Source: Marixanthomonas ophiurae
GTDB lineage: Bacteria > Bacteroidota > Bacteroidia > Flavobacteriales > Flavobacteriaceae
Reading direction: 5' to 3'
NCBI RefSeq assembly: GCF_003413745.1
Contig: NZ_QVID01000001.1
Coordinates: forward strand, 1,798,001-1,862,000
DNA: 64,000 bases
In this document: positions 26,212 through 35,687 of the stretch, piece by piece
Numbering within the stretch: the stretch's first letter is position 1
How the letters are laid out: each line of letters begins with the position of its first letter
Position numbers and translations under genes: made by a program
Notes under the pieces: generated by a model
Seen by the model: the letters and a program-made list of their open reading frames with translations, nothing else
What the model was told of the DNA's origin: nothing
Database searches by the model: none

Positions 26212-27153
26212 ATGAAAAACCGGATAAAAAGTTTTATAAAATATACAATTCAACAATACCATAGTTTAAAACCGGTAAAAAGTGAAACAAAAGCGGTTGA
26301 TGATACGAAGCTATTTTTTTTAACCGGATATGATAAATCTGGTACAACTTGGATAAAGAATACAATTAATGATATTAATAATTTTAGTTGTATAGGCTCC
26401 AACCAATATTTCGATTTTTTGAACACAGGAACACCAGAGAGCAACATCCTTAAAACTATAAAAGAGAATAAAGCACGGGAGTCCATGCTAAATATATCGT
26501 CAAGTTTTTATAAAGAAGAATTTATAAGTCGGTATACAGCTAAAATAGCACAACTTTCAAAAACAACTTCAGTTTATTTTGGAGAAAAGTCAACCGCCCA
26601 AGACCCTGAATTGATCAACTATTATTTTCCAAATTCAAAAACAATCATTTTGGTTCGGGATATGCGCGACATAATCGTTTCGTTTGCCTTTCATTTTGAT
26701 AGAAGGTATAAAAACAGACTTCAAAACTGGACGCAGGAGAAGAGTAAATTTAATGAAGACGGTACAATTAAAGACGATTTTATCAAGCGGGAAGTAACGA
26801 AGTTAAAAAGCTATTTTCATCATGTTTTAAATTTAAATAAAGGTATTCAAGAAACGGTCAAATTCGTTAAATATGAGAACTTGATTTCTGAGAACGGTTT
26901 TGATTCATTTTTAGAAATTCTTGATTTTATTGATGAGAATTCAACCATAAAGTCAACTGAAGATTTTTTGGCGGCCTGGGAAAATAATTCATTTGAAAAA
27001 CTATCTAAAGGAAGAAAGCCGGGGGAAAAAGACGACACTAGCTTTTTTAGAAACGGTTTAGCCGGAGATTATGTAAACCATTTAACGCCAGAGCAAATCC
27101 GCTTTATTGAAAATGAATTGAAAGAGCCAATCTCCAAATTCAACTATTTGTAA
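26212..27153 (+). CDS. Sulfotransferase domain protein (type D/E)
   Basis: A 313-residue sulfotransferase. FFLTGYDKSGTTWIKNTIND at about 35-53 is the phosphosulfate loop with the DKSGTTW sequence typical of Sulfotransfer_1 proteins. TIILVRDMRDIIVSFAFHFDRRY at about 144-166 carries the 3'-phosphate-binding Arg and Ser. A further block, FVKYENLIS, and the C-terminal RKPGEKDDTSFFRNGLAGDYVNHL correspond to the RxGxxGDW-type segment that also contacts PAPS. It is the eighth and last sulfotransferase of the locus. Confidence 0.9.
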   Translation: MKNRIKSFIKYTIQQYHSLKPVKSETKAVDDTKLFFLTGYDKSGTTWIKNTINDINNFSCIGSNQYFDFLNTGTPESNILKTIKENKARESMLNISSSFYKEEFISRYTAKIAQLSKTTSVYFGEKSTAQDPELINYYFPNSKTIILVRDMRDIIVSFAFHFDRRYKNRLQNWTQEKSKFNEDGTIKDDFIKREVTKLKSYFHHVLNLNKGIQETVKFVKYENLISENGFDSFLEILDFIDENSTIKSTEDFLAAWENNSFEKLSKGRKPGEKDDTSFFRNGLAGDYVNHLTPEQIRFIENELKEPISKFNYL

Positions 27154-27192
27154 TGTTTTTTTTTAACTTGTTATTAAAAACGGACTAAATTA

Positions 27193-28521
27193 ATGCTCTT
27201 CAAGTTTTTAAAATATTTACAGCCCACTAGCTATTTTCAATTGTATAGAAAAGACGGCACCTCCATATTCCCGATAGTTTCAAAACTACCTGTTGAAATA
27301 ACACAAAAACTAACCCCAAATCCTGAATTTAAAAGCGAATTAGCAAAAGAGTATGACTTGTCATGGCAAGCTATTAAGAAGGGGTATTTTGGTAATGCAT
27401 CTACTTACAAAACTTTTGAAAAAGTACCTGTAATAGATGAGTACCGGTTCATCAGGTTGTATTTTCATCCCGTTTGGGCTTTGTACGTCTTTTTAATTCG
27501 CTTATTTACTTTTAAAAATCCCGTTACAGAATGGAAAGGGTGGAACAGTACTAAAAAAGTAAAAAGAAAAAATAATTCAGAAAAAATAATTATCTATCCT
27601 GACTGGGATAAAAATCCTTCGAAATTAATCAATGAAGGTACCTTAGTAAGCGTGGTAATCCCCACCTTGAACCGCTATTCCTATTTAAAAGATGTACTTC
27701 AGGATTTTGAAAAACAAACCTATTCCAATTTTGAAATACTGATTGTTGATCAATCGCAACCTTTTCAAAAAGAATTTTATAGGCAATTTAATTTGAACAT
27801 AAATTTAATACGGCAAGAAGAACCTGCTTTGTGGTTGGCCCGGAATACAGCTATAGAAAAGGCTAAAGGGACTGTAATAGCACTTTCTGAAGACGATGTA
27901 CGCGTACCCGATATTTGGATTGAGAATCACTTACGTTGTTTAGATTATTTTGATGCAGATGTTTCGGCTGGGGTCTTTTATCCCGAGGGAAGTAGTATTC
28001 CTAAAGACCGTTCCTTTTTTAGCGTAGCCTCCCAATTTGCAACAGGTAACGCTGCACTATATAGAAATATATTTAAAAAAACGGGACTTTTTGATCGCCA
28101 ATTTGAAAAACAACGGATGGGTGATAGCGAATTTGGATTGCGGGTTTTTTTGGAAGGGATGAAAAGCGTTTCTAACCCCTACGCCTCTTGTATCGATGTA
28201 AAAGCAGGTACGGGTGGTTTACGACAACTGGGAAGCTGGGATGCTTTCCGACCTAAAAAATGGTTTGCACCGCGCCCCATACCAAGTGTACTGTATTTAT
28301 ACAGAAAGTATTACGGTTCAAAAAGAGCTATCTATTCCTTGTTAAAAACAGTACCACCTTCCGTAATGCCGTATCGTTTTAAGAAAAACAGGAAACTATT
28401 GTTGGTTGGTGTGCTTATCTCGTTATTTTTGTTCCCAATCATATTAATTCAGGTATTGATTTCCTGGCAAAAAGCGAGTAAAAAATTAACCCAAGGTGCT
28501 AAAATAAGTGAGCTTTCATAA
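27193..28521 (+). CDS. Glycosyltransferase family 2 with C-terminal membrane helix
   Basis: A 442-residue protein. The GT-A domain starts only at about residue 150: LVSVVIPTLNRYSYLKDVL, EILIVDQSQPFQ and IALSEDDVRVPD with the metal-binding SEDD. The first 150 residues are not part of the usual GT2 core and their function is unknown. FATGNAALYRNIFKKTGLFD and GDSEFGLRVFLEG complete the catalytic region. A helix near the end (LLLVGVLISLFLFPIILIQVL) probably anchors it to the inner membrane. It overlaps the next gene by 14 bp. Confidence 0.88.
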   Translation: MLFKFLKYLQPTSYFQLYRKDGTSIFPIVSKLPVEITQKLTPNPEFKSELAKEYDLSWQAIKKGYFGNASTYKTFEKVPVIDEYRFIRLYFHPVWALYVFLIRLFTFKNPVTEWKGWNSTKKVKRKNNSEKIIIYPDWDKNPSKLINEGTLVSVVIPTLNRYSYLKDVLQDFEKQTYSNFEILIVDQSQPFQKEFYRQFNLNINLIRQEEPALWLARNTAIEKAKGTVIALSEDDVRVPDIWIENHLRCLDYFDADVSAGVFYPEGSSIPKDRSFFSVASQFATGNAALYRNIFKKTGLFDRQFEKQRMGDSEFGLRVFLEGMKSVSNPYASCIDVKAGTGGLRQLGSWDAFRPKKWFAPRPIPSVLYLYRKYYGSKRAIYSLLKTVPPSVMPYRFKKNRKLLLVGVLISLFLFPIILIQVLISWQKASKKLTQGAKISELS

Positions 28522-29632
28522 GGTACTTTTATTGACTTCGGAATTTCCTCCTCAACCTGGTGGCATAGGCAATCATGCCTTTCATCTTGCAAAAGGACTG
28601 CAGGGACATGAACACTCGGTTACCGTTATTTGTGATGACCGTTCCAAAACAGGGAAAGAAGAAGAAGTTTTTGATGCAGCAGCCGATTTTAATGTGATTA
28701 GAACCTCTAGGAAAACTCTAGCTCTCATTAAATATTTTAAGCGCATACAGATAGCTGTTTCAAATGCTCATAAAAATGATACCATTATAGCTTCTGGTAA
28801 GTTTTCACTTTGGTTGGCAGCGTTTTTAAGTCTTTTTTTTCAGAAAAAATATATAGCTGTAATCCATGGAAGCGAAGTACAATTATCCAATAGTTTATTA
28901 AAATGGATAACAAATGGTTCTCTAAAACGATTTCATAAAGTTATTGCTGTAAGTCATTATACTAAATCATTGGTTTCAGAATTAAACTTAAAAAATATCC
29001 AAGTAATCCCAAATGGTTTTTCTTTAGAACACACTTTTCCTGTTGAAGAAGAAAAATCACCCGTACCAGTATTGATTACAGTTGGGAATGTTACACAACG
29101 CAAAGGGCAGCATAATGTTATAAAAGCCTTACCAATACTATTAGAAAACTATCCAGACCTAAAATACCATATTGTTGGAATCCCTACGGAAAAAGAAAAA
29201 TTACAACAATTGCTATTGCGGCTAGGTGTTGAAAAATCGGTGGTCTTTCATGGGAAGGTAACCGAGACTAAAAAAATAAAAATGTTGCAGGATGCTGATG
29301 TGTTTATCATGCTTAGTGAAATTACAAAAACAGGAGATGCCGAAGGTTTTGGGATTGCCATACTAGAAGCCAATTCATTGGGAATACCAGCTATTGGAGC
29401 CAAAGGCTGTGGGATTGAAGATGCAATAAAAAATGGTTATTCAGGAAAACTAATTGAAAATGATAACCCGCAACAATGTAAAGAAGCCTTACAGGAAATC
29501 CTCAGTAACTATGAAGTATATTCAGAGGGAGCGAAAAATTGGTCCCAAAATTTTACATGGGACAAAATAATACAATCATATTTAACTATTTTAGAGAGGA
29601 ATGACGAAAAGATTACTGAGCCCTTCGATTAA
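28508..29632 (+). CDS. Glycosyltransferase family 4 (GT-B)
   Basis: A 374-residue GT-B enzyme starting at a GTG (28508) within the previous gene. VLLLTSEFPPQPGGIGNHAFHLAKGL is the classic N-terminal glycine-rich loop of GT4 enzymes. VIAVSHYTKSLV and VIPNGFSLEHTF are the hinge. LITVGNVTQRKGQHNVIKAL, VVFHGKVTETKKIKML and DAEGFGIAILEANSLGIPAIGAKGCGIEDA form the donor site. The last codons (ITEPFD) are encoded by a CTGAG/TTCGA repeat element, so the natural C-terminus may have been replaced by the repeat. Confidence 0.92.
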   Translation: MSFHKVLLLTSEFPPQPGGIGNHAFHLAKGLQGHEHSVTVICDDRSKTGKEEEVFDAAADFNVIRTSRKTLALIKYFKRIQIAVSNAHKNDTIIASGKFSLWLAAFLSLFFQKKYIAVIHGSEVQLSNSLLKWITNGSLKRFHKVIAVSHYTKSLVSELNLKNIQVIPNGFSLEHTFPVEEEKSPVPVLITVGNVTQRKGQHNVIKALPILLENYPDLKYHIVGIPTEKEKLQQLLLRLGVEKSVVFHGKVTETKKIKMLQDADVFIMLSEITKTGDAEGFGIAILEANSLGIPAIGAKGCGIEDAIKNGYSGKLIENDNPQQCKEALQEILSNYEVYSEGAKNWSQNFTWDKIIQSYLTILERNDEKITEPFD

Positions 29633-29640
29633 AACTCAGG
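29615..29640. repeat. REP-like inverted repeat spanning the end of a GT4 gene
   Basis: CTGAG at 29616-29620 pairs with CTCAG at 29635-29639 around CCCTTCGATTAAAA. The ACTGAGCCCTTCGA core is shared with the element at 37076-37123. It overlaps the last codons and the stop of the GT4 gene. Confidence 0.45.
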
Positions 29641-29661
29641 ATAAACAAAGCCGAAGTCAAA

Positions 29662-30789
29662 ATGAAACTCGCAATTATTTCACATACCGCTCATTATAAA
29701 AAACCAGATGGCACCATTGTAGGCTGGGGACCTACAGTTACGGAAATTAACCACCTTGCTAATCAATTTGAAGTAATTTATCATGTTGCGGTCTTACATC
29801 CCGGTATACCGCCAGAAAGCGCATTATCTTACACAACAGATAGAGTTACGTTTATTCCTTTAAAACCAACAGGGGGGAGCACCTTATTCAGTAAGGTAGA
29901 TGTGTTGTTGAATATGCCAAGTACTATTACGACTGTAAGTAAGATATTAAAAAAAACAGATATATTCCAAGTTCGTACTCCTATGGGAATAGCAATGTAT
30001 TTAATACCTTGGATTACCTTATTCAGTAATAAAAAAGGATGGTATAAATATGCCGGTAATTGGGTGCAAAAAAAACCATCGTTAAGTTATGCTTTCCAAA
30101 GATGGGTTTTAAAAAAACAATCGAGAAGAGTGACAGTAAATGGACAATGGGAAGAAGACCCAGCCCATGTTATTCCTTTTGAGAATCCGTGTCTTACAAA
30201 AATTGATAGAGAGTTAGGAAAACAGATAGTGGGAAACAAAGTTTTAGAGACTAAAAAAGCATATTGTTTTGTAGGCGGCTTACAAGCTCATAAAGGAATA
30301 GACATGCTTTTTGAAGCATTGCAAAATAATAGAACAAACGGGATAAAGGAAATACACATTGTAGGTTCTGGAATACTGGAACAATCATTAAAATCGGTAG
30401 CTGAAAAGAGTGCAATTCCTATAATTTTTCACGGTTCATTGCCAAGAGAGCAGGTTTTTGAAGTCTATAAACTAGCTCATTTCATACTATTGCCTTCCAA
30501 GAATGAAGGGTTTCCAAAAGTAGTTAGTGAAGCCATGAATTTTGGTTGTATCCCCATTGTTTCAGATGTTTCGTGTATAAATCAATACATTGAAGACTGG
30601 GAAAATGGGTTTTTAATCGAACCTCTTTCGGTTACAGGAATAAACAAATCAATTGATAAAAGCTTAGCTGTTTCAAAACAGGAGTTTACTAAAATAATTG
30701 ATTATAATTATAACTTGGCTGAGCGTTTTACATATTCTCATTATATCAAAAAAATAGCTTCTGAAATTTTAGACAATCAAAGCAAGTGA
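29662..30789 (+). CDS. Glycosyltransferase family 4 (GT-B)
   Basis: A 375-residue GT-B enzyme. The N-terminal domain begins MKLAIISHTAHYKKPDGTIVGWGPTV. The donor domain shows YCFVGGLQAHKGIDMLFEAL, PIIFHGSLPREQVFEVY and LLPSKNEGFPKVVSEAMNFGCIPIVSDVSC with the E-x7-E pair. It resembles enzymes of flavobacterial capsule loci. It overlaps the O-antigen ligase/polymerase gene by 4 bp. No membrane helices. Confidence 0.9.
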   Translation: MKLAIISHTAHYKKPDGTIVGWGPTVTEINHLANQFEVIYHVAVLHPGIPPESALSYTTDRVTFIPLKPTGGSTLFSKVDVLLNMPSTITTVSKILKKTDIFQVRTPMGIAMYLIPWITLFSNKKGWYKYAGNWVQKKPSLSYAFQRWVLKKQSRRVTVNGQWEEDPAHVIPFENPCLTKIDRELGKQIVGNKVLETKKAYCFVGGLQAHKGIDMLFEALQNNRTNGIKEIHIVGSGILEQSLKSVAEKSAIPIIFHGSLPREQVFEVYKLAHFILLPSKNEGFPKVVSEAMNFGCIPIVSDVSCINQYIEDWENGFLIEPLSVTGINKSIDKSLAVSKQEFTKIIDYNYNLAERFTYSHYIKKIASEILDNQSK

Positions 30790-32093
30790 ACATAACTAAC
30801 CGTGAAATACTGGAAAAAATAACCAACGACCATTTATTGAAAGTGGTGCTTTGGCTGTTGATATTCAGTTATTTTTATAATCTACCGGTACTGTATTATT
30901 CTATTAAAGGGGAAAACGAACTCCGGTTGTACGATTTTTTAGGGGTGGTACTGTTTTTAAGGTACTTTCAATATTTTAAATATGTCAATTTAGGGATTAA
31001 CAAGGTGGTATTTTTAAAACGTTTCCGTGACTTTGCGGTGTATTGCTCCATATCGATAATTTTGACATTGATTTTTATGTTATTTAAAAATAACTTTGTC
31101 AAGTTTGTACAAAGTTTTCTGTACCTCTATCATATGTGGGTATTCTTTTTGGGGGCTGTGTTTCTCTATTTTTACCTTTCAAATACTAAACGATATACCA
31201 ATATATTTACGTTTATAACCGTTTTGGTACTAGCCGAAAGTATTGTGGTGATAGGTCAAAATGTGGGTGTTATCCCTTTTCTTTGGTCTGACGATTATTA
31301 TATAGGCTATCACGGTTTTCTCTCTGGTACGGTAGGTCCTAATAAAATTGTGATAGGCATGACAATGCTTATTTCACTTATTTTACTGTTGGGTATTTTA
31401 TATGAAAAGAAACTTAAAGTACCAAAATACTTAATCTATGCAGCTATCACAGGAGCTGTTATCACCATTTTATTGAGTGGCTCTAGAACCACGTATTTGG
31501 GAGTAGGGGTGTTTTTAGTATATTTCATGGTAAAACGGACCGCCCGGTTTATGCAATTTGCTGTGATGGGGAGTTTTTTTTTAGTGGCGATTTTATTTTA
31601 CAACCCCACCATTTTAGACCGTATAAGTGATACGCTAAATGGAAGGATAATAGACAGGATTGACAGCCCGGACGATATTAAATCGGCAGATGATTTTACA
31701 GGCCTGTATGAAAATTTGGGTGCGGGACGTATGGAGTTGCACGAAAATTATGTCCATTTTTTATTAAACAACCCCATTCTGTGGCCTGTTGGACAGGGCT
31801 TTAACAATAGATCTGGAATTGGCTATTCTGCTCATAATATGTACCTTACTTTAATTGCTGAATTAGGGATTTTTGGACTTGTACTTTACTTCAGGTGGTT
31901 GTTTTCTTACCTTGTAATAGTAAAACGAAAACTACCTAATTTGCAGATGGCAGTAAACGGAATCGTTTTTGCTATGATGGTGACCTTGTACTTTGGAGAA
32001 CATTTATATGTATATAGGCCATTATTTGGTATTTTAGGATTTTTTATGATAGCTTGCGTGCTATTATTGGCACCGTTGCGCAACACATCTTAA
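30786..32093 (+). CDS. O-antigen ligase/polymerase family membrane protein (WaaL/Wzy-like)
   Basis: A polytopic membrane protein of 435 residues with about 10-12 hydrophobic helices and one large periplasmic loop (about 285-350). The loop contains GAGRMELHENYVHFLLNNPILWPVGQGFNNRSG and SAHNMYLTLIAELGIFGLV, the HN...E(L/F)G pattern of the Wzy_C/O-antigen ligase domain. It starts at a GTG overlapping the previous stop. As the locus has a Wzm/Wzt exporter and no Wzx flippase was seen, a WaaL-type ligase that attaches the exported glycan to a lipid or protein carrier is favoured over a Wzy polymerase, but sequence alone cannot separate the two. Confidence 0.87.
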   Translation: MNITNREILEKITNDHLLKVVLWLLIFSYFYNLPVLYYSIKGENELRLYDFLGVVLFLRYFQYFKYVNLGINKVVFLKRFRDFAVYCSISIILTLIFMLFKNNFVKFVQSFLYLYHMWVFFLGAVFLYFYLSNTKRYTNIFTFITVLVLAESIVVIGQNVGVIPFLWSDDYYIGYHGFLSGTVGPNKIVIGMTMLISLILLLGILYEKKLKVPKYLIYAAITGAVITILLSGSRTTYLGVGVFLVYFMVKRTARFMQFAVMGSFFLVAILFYNPTILDRISDTLNGRIIDRIDSPDDIKSADDFTGLYENLGAGRMELHENYVHFLLNNPILWPVGQGFNNRSGIGYSAHNMYLTLIAELGIFGLVLYFRWLFSYLVIVKRKLPNLQMAVNGIVFAMMVTLYFGEHLYVYRPLFGILGFFMIACVLLLAPLRNTS

Positions 32094-33047
32094 ATGGAAA
32101 ATTTTAAAAACAAAATAGGGATTGTCATACCATATTATAACGCTAGCGCTCACATTGAAACGGTGGTGCAAAAAGCATTACAGTATAGTGACCATATAGT
32201 AATTGTGGATGACAAAAGCCCAGAATCGCTACCCGAAAGTTTGGATATGCTTTCTGATCGCTTGATAATATTAAATCTACCTGAAAATTTAGGGGTTGGC
32301 GGTGCCACCAAAAAAGGGCTTTCTTATTTTGAAAACCAACCAAATATTGAAGTGATACTCAAACTTGATGCCGATGACCAAATGGATACTGATTATGTAC
32401 CACAATTGGTAACACCTATTCTTAATGGAACGCATGACTTTGTAAAAGGAAACCGTTTCAGGGATTTCAAAGCCTTAAAAAACATGCCTTGGACGCGGCG
32501 CTTCGGAAATCTATTTCTCTCTTTTTTAAGTAAAGTGGCAACCGGGTATTGGAATTGCTTTGACTTTAATAATGGCTTTTTCGCAATATCCAAAAGAAGT
32601 TTAAAATTGATGGACAAAAACCCCATCGCCAATAATTATTTTTTTGAGACTTCGCTAATTTCAGAGTTATACTATCAAAGAGCTAATATCAAGGAAATAG
32701 CTATGCCGGCAATCTATGGCGATGAAAAATCAAATATGAAAGTTTTTAAGATGCCCCTTTTGTTTAGCATCAATCTCTTTAAAAAATTCATATCCCGTAT
32801 TTGGAAGGCTTATTTTGTGTACGATTTTAATATTGGCACTTTATATATAATTTTTGGACACCTTTTATTTGTTGCAGGTGTTATATACGGAGGCATTAAT
32901 TGGTATGAATATGCAAGTAAGGGAGTTTTAACGCCTTTTGGTACTATTATGATAAGCGCCCTACTTATCATTTTAGGTTTTCAATTGATTTTACAAGCGA
33001 TTCAATTTGATATTATAAACACCCCAAAAGAAAAAAGGGATGACTAA
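32094..33047 (+). CDS. Dolichol-phosphate-mannose-synthase-like family 2 glycosyltransferase
   Basis: A 317-residue GT-A protein with two C-terminal membrane helices (about 235-262 and 280-303). IGIVIPYYNASAHIETVV, HIVIVDDKSPES and ILKLDADDQMDTDYV provide the acidic motifs. The DPM-type sequence FVKGNRFRDFKALKNMPWTRRFGNLFLSFLSKVATG follows. Such enzymes load a sugar onto undecaprenyl phosphate for use on the outside of the membrane, which fits the GT-C-like membrane protein encoded next (8-bp overlap). Confidence 0.9.
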   Translation: MENFKNKIGIVIPYYNASAHIETVVQKALQYSDHIVIVDDKSPESLPESLDMLSDRLIILNLPENLGVGGATKKGLSYFENQPNIEVILKLDADDQMDTDYVPQLVTPILNGTHDFVKGNRFRDFKALKNMPWTRRFGNLFLSFLSKVATGYWNCFDFNNGFFAISKRSLKLMDKNPIANNYFFETSLISELYYQRANIKEIAMPAIYGDEKSNMKVFKMPLLFSINLFKKFISRIWKAYFVYDFNIGTLYIIFGHLLFVAGVIYGGINWYEYASKGVLTPFGTIMISALLIILGFQLILQAIQFDIINTPKEKRDD

Positions 33048-34632
33048 AAAAGCAGTTATAGCTGTACTAGTATTCAATCTTTTTATTGCAGCCTCTTTTT
33101 TTATAATGAATTATGGGGTAGGGTATTCCCGGTTATCGTCAGATCAGCACAATATTGTGCCCATGTGCCAAAAGCTCGATGACCCAGCATTATTTAAAAA
33201 CGATTTGTATCTATCATCGGTAGATAATTTTAAATACTACACCCCTTTCTTTGTTCAGCCATTGCGGTTTATGGCAAAGTTAACCAATGGCGATTATATG
33301 CTGGCCATCAATATACTCCATACAGCAACGCATATTTTGTATGGATTAAGTTGGTTTGTTTTGTTTTATTTTGTGTTTAAGAGAAACTTTTGGATTGCTT
33401 TTTTACTATCCATTTTAATACGGGGAATTGTATGGCTTCCCGGAATGGAGATATGGGGTATGTCTGACCTGTGGACCTTTGTTCCAAGACAGTTATACAG
33501 TGCCTTATTACCCATTCCTTTTATTATTTTATTGGCAAAGTCCAGTTACAGGTATAGGCTGTTTTTTTCTGCTTTTTTAATAGGATTGATATTTAACTTT
33601 CATCCAATAACCGGTTTGGGAGGAATTTTAATCTATTTGTTCACTTTATTTTTTATAGGGTTAAAATCTAATAGTATCCTAAAACTATCTTTTATAAGGG
33701 TTTTATCATCTGTTGTTTTTATAATACTAGGGATGCTGCCTTTTATTATAACGTACTTTGGAAAAACAGAAACTACCGCTACTTATAATGTAGAACTTTA
33801 CCAAAAGGCGTTTGATGCACGTATTCCTAGTTACTTTAAAGATGTAGTTAAATATGCTTCTCAATGGATCCACATAAAAACGTTGTTTTTTCTTGTACCC
33901 ACCGCCATCCTATTTGCTTTATCCTTATTCTATAAGAGCCTTAAAAAACAAAGCTTTTTTGTGCTTACCTTAGGTGCTGTATTGTTTATAGTACCTTTAT
34001 TGAGTATCCCTATTGAAAATTGGGTTAATTCAGCATTTAATATCAACTTGCGTATGTCTTTTCAGATAGTACGAGTGCAAAAACTTGCTATTTTGCCAGG
34101 TTATTTGGCTATGGGATTTCTTCTGGTATGGTGTATGGAAAGAAAGTTTATTTCAAAAAAGCTTCTTGCAGGTCTAACTGCTCTTTATATATTTTTAATT
34201 ATACTGGCAACGCCCAATAGGTTCAAACCTATTCCTTTTATCTCAGATGATATTACAACCAGTATTTATTGCAACGGACCTGTTTTTGCTTCCATTGAAG
34301 AAAAGCAACGTGATTTTGACAAGATGGCTGCATATATTAAAAAAGAAACCCCTGTTAATGCTGTTTTCTATAAAGAATATCGCTTGCGCTCTGCAGCATT
34401 ACGTTCGGTGAAATTTGATCACAAAGGAGCGTCGATTTTAATTGAAGGAAATCCTGAAGAGTTAATCGAATGGTATAAAGCGAAAAGAAAACTAAGAAAG
34501 GCATCTGAACTAGAAAAAGAATTTTTTTTAAATGAGCATGACGTTACGCATATACTTTCAGAAGAAAATTTTGAAAGCTATCAAATGATTAAGCAAATAG
34601 GAATGTTAAAACTATATGCTATAAAAAATTAG
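33040..34632 (+). CDS. Polytopic membrane protein, possible GT-C type glycosyltransferase (DUF6798-like)
   Basis: A 530-residue protein with about 10-11 hydrophobic helices and a C-terminal soluble domain of 130 or so residues containing FISDDITTSIYCNGPVF and FDKMAAYIKKETPVNAVFYKEYRLRS. After the first helix there is a loop SRLSSDQHNIVPMCQKLDDP with acidic residues, as in GT-C enzymes that use lipid-phosphate sugars. I recognise the general shape of DUF6798 and related membrane proteins but no functionally characterised family. Its coupling to a DPM-like GT2 suggests that it uses the lipid-linked sugar to modify the glycan in the periplasm. Confidence 0.65.
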   Translation: MTKKAVIAVLVFNLFIAASFFIMNYGVGYSRLSSDQHNIVPMCQKLDDPALFKNDLYLSSVDNFKYYTPFFVQPLRFMAKLTNGDYMLAINILHTATHILYGLSWFVLFYFVFKRNFWIAFLLSILIRGIVWLPGMEIWGMSDLWTFVPRQLYSALLPIPFIILLAKSSYRYRLFFSAFLIGLIFNFHPITGLGGILIYLFTLFFIGLKSNSILKLSFIRVLSSVVFIILGMLPFIITYFGKTETTATYNVELYQKAFDARIPSYFKDVVKYASQWIHIKTLFFLVPTAILFALSLFYKSLKKQSFFVLTLGAVLFIVPLLSIPIENWVNSAFNINLRMSFQIVRVQKLAILPGYLAMGFLLVWCMERKFISKKLLAGLTALYIFLIILATPNRFKPIPFISDDITTSIYCNGPVFASIEEKQRDFDKMAAYIKKETPVNAVFYKEYRLRSAALRSVKFDHKGASILIEGNPEELIEWYKAKRKLRKASELEKEFFLNEHDVTHILSEENFESYQMIKQIGMLKLYAIKN

Positions 34633-34636
34633 TAGC

Positions 34637-35653
34637 TTGAAAAAAATACTCTACATAGGGAACAAATTGTCAAAAAAAGGAGCCACTGTTACTTCTATTG
34701 AAACCTTAGGGCTTTTTTTACAACAAGAAGGTTATGAAGTAGTGACTGTCTCTTCAAAAAAAAATAAAATTTTACGAATGTTGGATATGATGTGGAATAC
34801 AATCTACCATTCCAAAAACACATCCTTTGTTTTAATTGACACCTACAGTACTATAAATTTTCAATATGCTGTCATTATTGGTGTTATGTGCAGAACCTTT
34901 GGCTTACCATATATCCCGATTTTAAGAGGTGGAAATCTACCTTCCCGACTAAAAAAAAACAAAAAACAAAGTCGGAAATTATTTGGTAATGCAATCACCA
35001 ATGTCGCGCCTTCCCGTTATTTATTAGAGGCTTTTAAAAAAGGAGGTTATACCAAGCTTACTTATATTCCTAATACCATACAAATAGATAACTATCCTTT
35101 TTTACTTCGAAAGGATATACAGCCCAAACTACTATGGGTGCGTTCCTTTTCAAAAATATACAATCCCATGCTTGCCCTGCATATTTTGGAAGCGCTATTG
35201 AAAGCAGGTTATAAAAATTCCGAACTTTGTATGATTGGCCCGGAAAAAGATGATACTTACAGAGCGTGTAAGGCGTATTCAGATAAGAAGAAATTACCGG
35301 TAACATTCACAGGGGGATTACCTAAAGCAGAATGGATAAGGCGCTCAGAGGATTATGACATATTTATTAACACCACCAATGTGGACAATACCCCCGTTAG
35401 CGTGATAGAGGCTATGGCGTTGGGCTTACCGGTCGTATCTACAAATGCAGGTGGCGTTCCTTTTTTAATCGAGGATGATGTGGACGGGCTTTTGGTAGTT
35501 CCAGATAATGCAGAAATATTTTCAGACAAGATTCAAAAAATCCTTAATAAAGACTTGGACTATAGGACAATATCCTTGAATGCAAGAAAAAAAGCCGAAC
35601 GTTTTGACTGGAACGTAGTGAAAGAAAAATGGAAAACGCTCTTAAATTCTTAA
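34637..35653 (+). CDS. Glycosyltransferase family 4 (GT-B)
   Basis: A 338-residue GT-B enzyme. The start is the TTG at 34637: KKILYIGNKLSKKGATVTSIETL is exactly the first GT-B strand and no in-frame ATG is placed better. PILRGGNLPSRLKKN and VAPSRYLLEAFKKGGY are in the acceptor domain and linker. LLWVRSFSKIYNPMLALHIL, VTFTGGLPKAEWIRRSEDYDIFINTT and NTPVSVIEAMALGLPVVSTNAGGVPFLI are in the donor domain. The E-x7-E motif is reduced to one clear Glu. It lies 4 bp after the membrane protein gene. Confidence 0.9.
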   Translation: MKKILYIGNKLSKKGATVTSIETLGLFLQQEGYEVVTVSSKKNKILRMLDMMWNTIYHSKNTSFVLIDTYSTINFQYAVIIGVMCRTFGLPYIPILRGGNLPSRLKKNKKQSRKLFGNAITNVAPSRYLLEAFKKGGYTKLTYIPNTIQIDNYPFLLRKDIQPKLLWVRSFSKIYNPMLALHILEALLKAGYKNSELCMIGPEKDDTYRACKAYSDKKKLPVTFTGGLPKAEWIRRSEDYDIFINTTNVDNTPVSVIEAMALGLPVVSTNAGGVPFLIEDDVDGLLVVPDNAEIFSDKIQKILNKDLDYRTISLNARKKAERFDWNVVKEKWKTLLNS

Positions 35654-35687
35654 TTTTTTCTAAATTTATGCCTTCAACAACGAATCC

